A stretch of 11,358 nt of DNA. Source: Microcaldota archaeon (GTDB lineage Archaea > Micrarchaeota > Micrarchaeia > Micrarchaeales > CABMGC01). The translations under genes and the position numbers were made by a program. The notes under the pieces are model-generated. The model was not told the origin of the DNA. It did no database searches and worked only from the letters and a program-made list of their open reading frames with translations. The stretch covers positions 1-11,358 of the forward strand of contig JASHXR010000046.1 in assembly GCA_030043435.1 (NCBI GenBank), written 5' to 3'. Shown here piece by piece: positions 1-5,749 of this stretch (positions are counted from its first letter, which is position 1; every line of letters begins with the position of its first letter).

Positions 1-2
1 AC

Positions 3-1622
3 AGCTCGATAGTGATAATCTCCCTGCCTGCGATATTCAACGGACTAGGCGTGAACCCCCTCGCTCCTGGCAATATAGCGCTCCTCCTATGGCTGCTTCT
101 TGGATACATAATAATGTCGTCTGTGGTGGTGGTCACCATAGGAAAACTGTCCGACATGTACGGGCGCGTTAGGCTCTACAATCTCGGTTTCGCCATATTT
201 GCCATAGGCTCGACGCTGCTGTGCGTCGTCTCATACACCTTCATAGGCACGACCGCGGTGCTCCTGATGGTGATATTCAGGCTGATACAGGGCTTCGGCA
301 GCGGCTTCCTCTTCGCTAATGGCACTGCGATAATCACCGACGCCTTCCCCAAGAACCAGAGGGGCACTGCTATGGGCATAAACCAGATCGCAGGCGTTGT
401 CGGCAGCGTGATAGGCCTGATCGTAGGCGGCATCCTATCCGCAATAGACTGGCACCTCATATTCCTGATAAGCGTGCCGGTCGGAGTCATAGGTGCCATC
501 TGGGCTTACATCGCGCTGCGTGAAATCGCTACGATAAAGAAGGACCAGAAGATAGACCTGCTCGGAAATGTGACCTTCGCGGCTGCGCTCACCATACTGC
601 TCCTCTCCATGACCTATGGCATCTTGCCATACGGCACGAGCACCACCGGCTGGTCAAGCCCGTATGTGGAAGGCGGCCTGCTCCTCGGATTCCTGCTTCT
701 CGTCGCCTTCGTCTTCATAGAGCGCAGGGCCATAAACCCAATGTTCAACCTCGCCCTTTTCAAGATAAGGGCGTTTTCCGCAGGCATACTGAGCCTCTTC
801 CTTGCCGGAATAGCGAGGGGCGGGCTGCAGCTCATGCTCATCATCTGGCTTCAAGGGATCTGGCTTCCGCTGCACGGGGTAAGCTTTACCAGTACGCCTC
901 TCCAGGCAGGCATCGACATGATACCCCTCCTCCTGGGGTTCCTTGTGATGGGCCCGATATCCGGCCGTCTGTCAGACAGATACGGGGCCCGGCTGCTCGC
1001 TACCGGCGGGATGGTCATCAACGTGGTCTTCTTCCTGCTCCTTGCCACAGTCCCTGCAAACTTCAATTACGTCGAATTCGCGGTGCTGATATTCGGCCTG
1101 GGCATAGGCCAGGGCATGTTCGCAGCGCCAAACACCGTCTCCGTGATGAACTCTGTGCCTCCTGAGGAGAGGGGAGCCACGTCAGGAATAAGGGCGACGT
1201 TCACCAACATCTCCTTCATGTTCAGCATCGTGATATTCTTCAGCCTGCTCATCATCAGCTTCGGGGCCGCCCTTCCAAACGCATTGTATAACGGGCTGGT
1301 CGCGCAGAGCGTCCCTCCTGCAACTGCACAGGCGATCTCAAGGCTGCCTCCCACGTCGGCCCTGTTCGCAGCGCTGCTCGGCTACAACCCCATGCAGACC
1401 CTGTTGCAGACAAACGCGACGCAGGGCATACCCCAGGCAAATCTTACCGTGATAACCGGCACCTTCTTCTTCCCCAACCTCATCTCAGAGTCCTTCCTGG
1501 ACGGCATACATACCGTGCTGATTGTAGCTGCGATAATGGCAGCGATAGCCGCGCTGGCCTCTGTAGTCAGGGGCAGGGGATATGCCAAAGAAGACAAAGG
1601 AGCCCAGAACAAATCGCAGTAG
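3..1622 (+). CDS. MFS transporter, DHA2 (14-helix) family, 5' truncated
   Basis: A multidrug-type proton-driven exporter of the inner membrane. The frame is already open at the left edge: the GTG at 12 is preceded in frame by Ser-Ser-Ile, giving SSIVIISLPAIF, which matches the family's first-helix motif (LDxTIVNVALPxI). The true start therefore lies outside the window. Family motif A appears as GKLSDMYGRVRLY, about 45 residues in, and again as GRLSDRYGARLL in the second half. Roughly 14 hydrophobic segments can be counted, with a long soluble loop before the last helix, as in EmrB/QacA relatives. The C-terminus is short and charged (GRGYAKEDKGAQNKSQ). The tail end of the gene faces tRNA-Glu on the other strand. 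The substrate cannot be predicted. The family call is firm; the exact role is not. Confidence 0.9.
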   Translation, partial: SSIVIISLPAIFNGLGVNPLAPGNIALLLWLLLGYIIMSSVVVVTIGKLSDMYGRVRLYNLGFAIFAIGSTLLCVVSYTFIGTTAVLLMVIFRLIQGFGSGFLFANGTAIITDAFPKNQRGTAMGINQIAGVVGSVIGLIVGGILSAIDWHLIFLISVPVGVIGAIWAYIALREIATIKKDQKIDLLGNVTFAAALTILLLSMTYGILPYGTSTTGWSSPYVEGGLLLGFLLLVAFVFIERRAINPMFNLALFKIRAFSAGILSLFLAGIARGGLQLMLIIWLQGIWLPLHGVSFTSTPLQAGIDMIPLLLGFLVMGPISGRLSDRYGARLLATGGMVINVVFFLLLATVPANFNYVEFAVLIFGLGIGQGMFAAPNTVSVMNSVPPEERGATSGIRATFTNISFMFSIVIFFSLLIISFGAALPNALYNGLVAQSVPPATAQAISRLPPTSALFAALLGYNPMQTLLQTNATQGIPQANLTVITGTFFFPNLISESFLDGIHTVLIVAAIMAAIAALASVVRGRGYAKEDKGAQNKSQ

Positions 1623-1659
1623 ACTGCGCCGGCCTTGGCAGTTTATGCAGTAAATGCCT

Positions 1660-1734
1660 TGCTCCCATCGGGATTTGAACCCGAGTTGCGGGGTTGAAAG
1701 CCCCACGTCCTTGGCCGGACTAGACGATGGGAGC
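1660..1734 (-). tRNA. tRNA-Glu (UUC anticodon), no intron, no encoded CCA
   Basis: Read on the minus strand, 1734 to 1661 folds into a full cloverleaf. The acceptor stem is GCTCCCA/TGGGAGC. The D arm is GTCT-11-GGAC with the GG of the D loop. The anticodon stem is TGGGG/CCCCG with loop CTTTCAA, placing UUC at positions 34-36. There is a 4-base variable loop, then the T arm TCGGG-TTCAAAT-CCCGA. The discriminator base is A at 1660, and the following bases (AGGC) are not CCA, so CCA must be added enzymatically. No intron or bulge-helix-bulge motif is present, so this tRNA is not a substrate for the splicing endonuclease encoded at 5750-6907. A TATA-like element sits about 28 bases upstream (1759-1766). 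Confidence 0.97.
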
Positions 1735-1756
1735 GTGATGTTATTATCCACACAAC

Positions 1757-1767
1757 CATTTAATAAG
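1757..1767. promoter_or_regulatory. Shared AT-rich promoter element for tRNA-Glu and tmk
   Basis: The sequence CATTTAATAAG reads TTTAATAA on the plus strand and TTATTAAA on the minus strand. Its centre is about 28 bases from the tRNA-Glu 5' end, ideal archaeal TATA-to-start spacing. It is about 47 bases from the chosen tmk ATG at 1810, which would leave a leader of roughly 20 bases. One TBP site might serve both directions. The match is by eye, and the tRNA direction is the better supported one. Confidence 0.55.
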
Positions 1768-1809
1768 CATCGGCGCCTATGTATCTGCGTCGGTACTCTG
1801 GATGATGCG

Positions 1810-2421
1810 ATGCCGGGTTCGCTTGTCTGCCTTGAGGGGATAGACGGTTCTGGCAAGGCGACCCAGGCTGCGCTGCTCTACGCCGCGCTAGCGAGGACCG
1901 GCGTCACCGTCTCATGCTACTCCTATCCTGACTACGGCTCGTTGTACGGCAGGATAATACGCGACCACATGGACAAGAGGATAACTCTGGGCACCACGGA
2001 GTCCTGCCTTATGTTCGCTGCGGATATGTCCAAGGACGCGGCTTCGGTGAGGGCAAAGCTCTCCAACGGCGAGATCGTGATAATAGACAGGTATTTCATC
2101 TCCACAGTAGCATACCAGTCCTCGGCCGGCCTCGGCCGCGATAGGGTGAAGAAGCTTGAGGAGGCTATCTGCCTTCCCTCACCATCTCTGGTAATCTATC
2201 TCGACCTGGAGCTGCGCAAGGCGCTAGAGAGGAAGAAGAGGCAGAAGGGGAGATTGGACAGGCACGAGGAAGACATCGAATACCTGGGCAAGGTAAGGGC
2301 AGCATACGAAGAGCTCTACATGGAGAGGTATACTGGGGTAAGGTGGGTGCGCATAGACGCAGGGCTTGGGAGCGAGGAGATACACCGTAAGATCCTCGCC
2401 GAGGTCATCGCGCTGCGTTAG
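1810..2421 (+). CDS. tmk: Thymidylate (dTMP) kinase
   Basis: Phosphorylates dTMP to dTDP with ATP in the cytoplasm, the step after thymidylate synthesis. The 203-residue product has the usual length for the family. It shows a Walker A P-loop EGIDGSGKAT (residues 9-18), the DRY motif in IIDRYFISTVAYQSS (91-105) that contacts the nucleotide, and an arginine/lysine-rich LID segment KKRQKGRLDRHE (142-153). The P-loop carries Gly where type I enzymes have Arg, and the LID is basic, which fits a type II kinase. The frame stays open back to 1654, but that extension runs through the tRNA-Glu gene and the promoter, and the P-loop strand begins right after the ATG at 1810, so 1810 is the start. It lies 39 bases before dcd, with which it shares the thymidylate pathway. 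Confidence 0.93.
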   Translation: MPGSLVCLEGIDGSGKATQAALLYAALARTGVTVSCYSYPDYGSLYGRIIRDHMDKRITLGTTESCLMFAADMSKDAASVRAKLSNGEIVIIDRYFISTVAYQSSAGLGRDRVKKLEEAICLPSPSLVIYLDLELRKALERKKRQKGRLDRHEEDIEYLGKVRAAYEELYMERYTGVRWVRIDAGLGSEEIHRKILAEVIALR

Positions 2422-2422
2422 T

Positions 2423-2455
2423 CTTTTAAGCCTGAGGAGCCAAGCATATACGGAG
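2423..2455 (+). promoter_or_regulatory. Candidate dcd promoter and ribosome binding site
   Basis: CTTTTAAG at 2423-2430 begins two bases after the tmk stop codon. It is centred about 34 bases before the dcd ATG, the same spacing as the TATA boxes of thyX and the PRC-barrel gene in this window. GGAG at 2452-2455 lies five bases before the ATG and is a plausible Shine-Dalgarno sequence. dcd may thus be transcribed on its own as well as by read-through from tmk. Confidence 0.45.
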
Positions 2456-2460
2456 ATTCC

Positions 2461-3021
2461 ATGATACTCTCAGACAAGGACATCAAGAGATACCTAAGGC
2501 AGGGGAAGATAAGGATAACACCGTACGATGAAAAGGAGCAGCTGAAGACGATAGGCGTCGACCTTAAGCTAGGCAGCACCTTCAAGGTCTTCAAGGTCAC
2601 TCACAAGGCCTATGTGGACCTCTCCGAGGACAACTACGAGCCCGACACGGAGACCGTGGAGATCCCGAAGGGCGGGTCCTTCGTGCTGCATCCTGACGAG
2701 TTCGTGCTGGGCATAACGCAGGAGCATGTGGAGCTGCCCAACGACATCATGGCGCACATCGACGGAAGGTCGAGCCTAGGCCGCCTCGGCATCGGGGCAC
2801 ACTCTACGGCTGGGCACGTCGACCCGGGATACAAGGGCAGGCTCACGCTGGAGATAAGCAACATAGGCAAGCTCCCAATCTCGATACTCCCGGGGATGCG
2901 GTTCTGCTGCCTGATCTTCGAGACGCTCTCCTCCCCTGTCGAGAAGGTGTATAGGGGCAAGTACTTCGGCACTGAGGCGCCTACCCCGTCTCAGATAAGC
3001 AGGGAGTTCAGGAAGAAGTGA
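2461..3021 (+). CDS. dcd: dCTP deaminase, possibly bifunctional (Dcd or Dcd-Dut)
   Basis: Deaminates dCTP to dUTP; some relatives also hydrolyse dUTP to dUMP. The 186-residue product has the family opening MILSDKDI. It has the trimer/phosphate motif DGRSSLGRLG (101-110), the segment AHSTAGHVDPGYKG (113-126), and the catalytic glutamate E131 in LTLEISNIGKLP. A PGM turn (144-146) and a C-terminal TEAPTPSQ lid (171-178) follow. The Thr-Ala-Gly before the aspartate resembles bifunctional enzymes of Methanocaldococcus and Mycobacterium rather than E. coli Dcd, which has Ala-His-Arg. This makes dUMP a possible direct product, but that is inference. The start is fixed by the family N-terminus and the GGAG upstream. 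The stop is 7 bases from the convergent stop of its paralogue at 3029-3604. Confidence 0.93.
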   Translation: MILSDKDIKRYLRQGKIRITPYDEKEQLKTIGVDLKLGSTFKVFKVTHKAYVDLSEDNYEPDTETVEIPKGGSFVLHPDEFVLGITQEHVELPNDIMAHIDGRSSLGRLGIGAHSTAGHVDPGYKGRLTLEISNIGKLPISILPGMRFCCLIFETLSSPVEKVYRGKYFGTEAPTPSQISREFRKK

Positions 3022-3028
3022 AGCCAGG

Positions 3029-3604
3029 TCAGACCTGCTTCTCAAGCCTATCTGCAGAGACGCGGCCGCCCTGCCACTGGCCCTCGTATGCCCTGTGTAT
3101 GTCGCCCACGACCTGCTCGAAGACGATGTTGACGAACCTCGCCCCGAGTTCTATCCTGAACCGCGACCTGCCGAGGTTGGCGAGCGCGAACGTGAGCTGA
3201 CCGCGGTATCCCGGGTCTGTCTTCGTCCCCCTGAAGTAGATGCCAGACCTCTGCAGCGTGCTCCTCGGGTGCACGTTCGCTATCAGGTGGGTGGGCTGTT
3301 GCCCCTCCTCTATGACAATCTTCTCGGCAGGCAGGTTCACCGTCTCCATCGTAGTCGCCAGGACGAAGTCGCCGGGGTTCAGCACTACCTCCCTCTTCCC
3401 GTCCTTTATGTCGGCTATCTTCCTTATCTCAGGAGTCCTCCTCTCGGTCTCACCAAGGAAGCCCTCCCCCTCGATTGCGTAGATCGATCCGACTCTGAGG
3501 TCGATGCCGACCCCTTCGGGATTGTTGAGCTCCCTGTCGGCAAGGTTCTCGATCAGCCTGTGCTTCCTGTTCAGCTCCAGTATCTTCTTTGCGGAGAGTA
3601 TCAT
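3029..3604 (-). CDS. Dcd/dUTPase-superfamily paralogue lacking the deaminase glutamate; predicted dUTPase
   Basis: A 191-residue member of the dUTPase/dCTP deaminase trimer fold. It opens MILSAKKILELN, like Dcd. It keeps the phosphate motif HPRSTLQRSG (112-121) and the aspartate loop KTDPGYRGQL (128-137), where dUTPases hold their catalytic Asp (D130 here). At the position of the Dcd catalytic glutamate the strand reads LTFALANLG, so Glu is replaced by Ala140 (codon at 3185-3187). Deamination by the known mechanism should be impossible, while dUTP or dCTP binding and hydrolysis remain plausible. It also has an insert IEEGQQPTHL (98-107) absent from the neighbouring Dcd. It begins 9 bases after the ThyX-like stop on the same strand, so the two are almost certainly co-transcribed. 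Making dUMP for ThyX is the natural inference; a regulatory nucleotide-binding role is the alternative. Confidence 0.85.
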   Translation of the reverse strand: MILSAKKILELNRKHRLIENLADRELNNPEGVGIDLRVGSIYAIEGEGFLGETERRTPEIRKIADIKDGKREVVLNPGDFVLATTMETVNLPAEKIVIEEGQQPTHLIANVHPRSTLQRSGIYFRGTKTDPGYRGQLTFALANLGRSRFRIELGARFVNIVFEQVVGDIHRAYEGQWQGGRVSADRLEKQV

Positions 3605-3613
3605 AGTATCGCC

Positions 3614-5245
3614 TTATCTTGCGGGTGCATCTGCGCCGCCGTCATTCCTGTCCAGCTCCGCGAGCTTCCTGTCAATCCTCTTCTCGCTCTCCAGCCGCGC
3701 AAGCGTATACTCGTTCATGTCGACCTGCATGAACTCGGTAAGAAGCGGGTGCACCTCGCCTATCAGCGTCTTCATCCTCTGGGCTATCCTCCTGTAATCG
3801 GGATGGCCCTGCCTCGTCGACCTCAGCTCCGCGAGGTGGTATATTTCGCGCAGGTTCATCTTCATGTACCAGCGGAGATGATAGGAGCGGGGCACCGCAT
3901 ACTGCGCCTCGACAGGCATCTCCGCAGCTATCCTCCTGTGCACCTCTGCCGCCTCGTCCATGAGGCGCGCATACTCCTTGTCCAGGCCGAGCGGCCCGAG
4001 CTCTTCAGGCACGTCGTATCCTAGAGCAGTGGTCAGCCTCTGCCTCTCCAGAGTGAGTACCCTGTGCCTGTGCAGGTCCCTGAAGATGCCGTAGTTGGCG
4101 CAGAGCTCGAAGGTATAGTAAGCGTTCTCCAGCGCCCTGCCGGGCTTGTCCCTCCTGTTCCTCCTCTTCGAGAGGTACGCCGAGACCAGCTCGCTCCCCA
4201 TCGCCTTGCCCATCGAAGATGCCGCCTTCCTGAGCTCTCCGAGCGGTACAGACGAGTATGGATAGAGCATCGAGGCGAGGATTCGCGCCTCAGCATCCCT
4301 GTCGTAGTCAACGAGCTCAAGGTACGGCCCCTTCCTCTCTCCCCCTAAGACAGGGCTCCGAGACGCAAAGCCAATCATCGCGTCCCTCGTGCCCGTTATG
4401 TACTCCGAGAGCTGCGACCTCTTCACAAACGAGGGCACAACGAGGGAGAGCTCCTCGTGCATAGACTTCGCGAGCTCTACGGCCTCGCCAAGCTCTGACG
4501 AGTAGAGCTTCGTAAGAAGGTACTCGTAAGCGCGCCCGTTGCCGAAGAGGCCGAGGTTCGTGAGCCTGCCTGCGGTAAGCATGTTCTTCAGGACGTCGCA
4601 GGCCTTAGCCCGCATCGCGTTCTCGTACGCCCTCGGGGTGGTCTCGTCGGTCTTAGGGTTGTTCTCCTTTGCATAGGAGACGACGAGCGGGAGCCATTTG
4701 CAGTACTCGTCGAAGATCCTGTCCATCATCGTCTCGTAGTCGCCGCCGAAGCGCGATTCCATGAGCCTCGGCGACCTGTACCAGAGGTACCTGCCGCCCA
4801 CCTTCTTGTCGAACGGTATGTACCTGGCCGACTTCTCGAGATAGGAGAACCCTATCCTGGAGTCGGTGACCATGTCAGCTGCGAGGCTCGAGATGTTCTC
4901 GCATGCGATGTGAGCCCCGGCCAGCTCTGCCACAGAGTCATCGCCGTACCCGACCAGCACGCGCTGATAGAAAGACTCCGCCTTGTTCACCGCGAGGCTC
5001 GCCTCGAGTCCCCTGGTAGGCATGCTGGCCTCCATGGCAGCCATCACGTCCTTGTCTGGTATGAACTCGTCGAGGAGCAGGCGCCGCGCGCTCTTCTCAG
5101 ACCTGCTGTACCTCGAGAAGAGGGTGCCCTTGACCACTTCCGGCATGTTTATCAGGGCGAAGACGTGCTTGTCGACGTTGGTGAAGAACGGCCGCGCGAC
5201 CTCCCTCTCCTTGTCGGTGAGGTCTATCGGAAATGCTGTATCCAT
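3614..5245 (-). CDS. thyX: Double-domain ThyX-like flavin-dependent thymidylate synthase
   Basis: Predicted to methylate dUMP to dTMP using methylene-tetrahydrofolate and FAD. The 543-residue product is over twice the length of an ordinary ThyX (about 220). Residues 90-280 align by eye with one ThyX domain: GYGDDSVAE matches the GH.T.FEH region, and SYLEKSARY (134-142) matches SYNELSGRY, keeping Glu137, the nucleophile-position Ser139, Arg141 and Tyr142. The RHR triplet is lost there. Residues 320-510 form a second domain with RHR (393-395), NLREIYHLAELR (464-475) and the terminal helix, but the Ser position is Arg. The start is ATG 5245, about 34 bases after the TATA centre; the longer frame back to 5308 begins upstream of the TATA box. 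It is followed at 9 bases by the dUTPase-like gene. Long ThyX-like proteins are found elsewhere, but I know of no biochemical study. The family call is firm; activity is inferred. Confidence 0.87.
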   Translation of the reverse strand: MDTAFPIDLTDKEREVARPFFTNVDKHVFALINMPEVVKGTLFSRYSRSEKSARRLLLDEFIPDKDVMAAMEASMPTRGLEASLAVNKAESFYQRVLVGYGDDSVAELAGAHIACENISSLAADMVTDSRIGFSYLEKSARYIPFDKKVGGRYLWYRSPRLMESRFGGDYETMMDRIFDEYCKWLPLVVSYAKENNPKTDETTPRAYENAMRAKACDVLKNMLTAGRLTNLGLFGNGRAYEYLLTKLYSSELGEAVELAKSMHEELSLVVPSFVKRSQLSEYITGTRDAMIGFASRSPVLGGERKGPYLELVDYDRDAEARILASMLYPYSSVPLGELRKAASSMGKAMGSELVSAYLSKRRNRRDKPGRALENAYYTFELCANYGIFRDLHRHRVLTLERQRLTTALGYDVPEELGPLGLDKEYARLMDEAAEVHRRIAAEMPVEAQYAVPRSYHLRWYMKMNLREIYHLAELRSTRQGHPDYRRIAQRMKTLIGEVHPLLTEFMQVDMNEYTLARLESEKRIDRKLAELDRNDGGADAPAR

Positions 5246-5272
5246 AATAAGCACACGGTATACGTTGCACTG

Positions 5273-5284
5273 AAAATTTATATG
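5273..5284 (-). promoter_or_regulatory. TATA box of the thyX-dut operon
   Basis: On the minus strand this reads CATATAAATTTT, the best archaeal TATA match in the window. The centre lies about 34 bases before the ATG at 5245, predicting a leader of only a few bases. It decides the start codon, since the in-frame ATG at 5308 is upstream of it. Confidence 0.75.
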
Positions 5285-5297
5285 CGTTATGCCGTGG

Positions 5298-5323
5298 TGC
5301 GCGGCCATCCGGACGGCTGCGCA
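5298..5323. repeat. 26-bp imperfect palindrome upstream of the thyX TATA box
   Basis: TGCGCGGCCATCC is followed directly by GGACGGCTGCGCA. Eleven of 13 positions are complementary about the centre at 5310/5311; one exception is a G-T pair and one an A-C mismatch. It starts 14 bases upstream of the thyX TATA box. It could be a dimeric regulator's operator or a hairpin in the 3' end of the PRC-barrel transcript. No T-run follows on the minus strand, so a simple terminator is less likely. Confidence 0.6.
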
Positions 5324-5326
5324 TGG

Positions 5327-5343
5327 GATACCCTAGGGGTATC
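5327..5343. repeat. Perfect inverted repeat, 7-bp arms, 3-base spacer
   Basis: GATACCC-TAG-GGGTATC is perfectly complementary in both arms. It lies 20 bases past the PRC-barrel stop codon on the minus strand and 3 bases from the larger palindrome at 5298-5323. The pairing is seen directly; operator or mRNA 3'-end hairpin are both possible functions. Confidence 0.6.
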
Positions 5344-5363
5344 AGAAGCCGAGAAGGCGATGG

Positions 5364-5642
5364 CTACCTTGAGAGGTCGTTGGCTTCCTGGGCGCTGGCC
5401 TCCTGTGACGACGGGGATGGCGCAGAGACGAGGACGACGTCGCCTACGTTCTTCACGTTCTTGTAGAGGATGGACTTCTGCTTCAGGACTGACTTAGCGT
5501 CGCCCTTTGCGCTCTTCCACGGGATCATGAGCAGCCTGCTCACCTCCCCCCTCTCCAGATCGACTATGACGTCCTGTACCTCGCCCAGGTACTGGCCCCC
5601 GTCGCTGTATATATCCATGCGGTATATCTCTGAGATCTTCAT
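5364..5642 (-). CDS. Small PRC-barrel domain protein
   Basis: A 92-residue soluble protein. Its N-terminus MKISEIYRMDIYSDGGQY, followed by LGEVQDVIVDLERGEVSRLL (residues 19-38), is the typical archaeal PRC-barrel pattern: short beta strands with a conserved GxYLGxVxDVxxD core. A hydrophilic Ser/Ala/Glu-rich tail begins near residue 74. PRC-barrel proteins of this size are common in archaea, and some (CdpB proteins) act as adaptors in FtsZ-based division with SepF; membership of that group here is only a possibility. The frame is open to 6170, and an ATG at 5753 overlaps the endA stop as ATGA. The ATG at 5642 is preferred because the family pattern starts there, AGGTGA sits four bases upstream, and a TATA box lies inside the would-be extension. 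It follows endA on the same strand. Confidence 0.82.
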   Translation of the reverse strand: MKISEIYRMDIYSDGGQYLGEVQDVIVDLERGEVSRLLMIPWKSAKGDAKSVLKQKSILYKNVKNVGDVVLVSAPSPSSQEASAQEANDLSR

Positions 5643-5646
5643 AAGG

Positions 5647-5680
5647 TCACCTAGAAGAGTATCGTGCATGGTATTATAAA
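5647..5680 (-). promoter_or_regulatory. PRC-barrel gene promoter and Shine-Dalgarno
   Basis: On the minus strand, TTTATAAT at 5680-5673 is a clear TATA element centred about 34 bases before the ATG at 5642. AGGTGA at 5652-5647 precedes that ATG by four bases and matches the archaeal anti-Shine-Dalgarno. Together they argue for independent expression of this gene and against the longer N-terminus. Confidence 0.65.
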
Positions 5681-5749
5681 GCTTTACGCTTCCGTCGGAG
5701 TAGTGGAATGTCATGCCTATCTCCGGGGCAGGAGCGTCGGATGACGGGC

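Noticed and set aside
1654..1809. N-terminal extension of the thymidylate kinase frame
   Set aside because: It runs through the tRNA-Glu gene and the promoter, and the kinase fold begins at the ATG at 1810.
3095..4024. 309-codon plus-strand open frame opposite thyX and the dUTPase-like gene
   Set aside because: It is Arg/Pro/Leu/Val-rich with no domain, and is explained as the antisense of high-GC coding sequence with real motifs on the other strand.
5246..5308. Longer ThyX start at ATG 5308
   Set aside because: It lies upstream of the clear TATA box at 5273-5284 and inside a palindrome; the ATG at 5245 has normal spacing.
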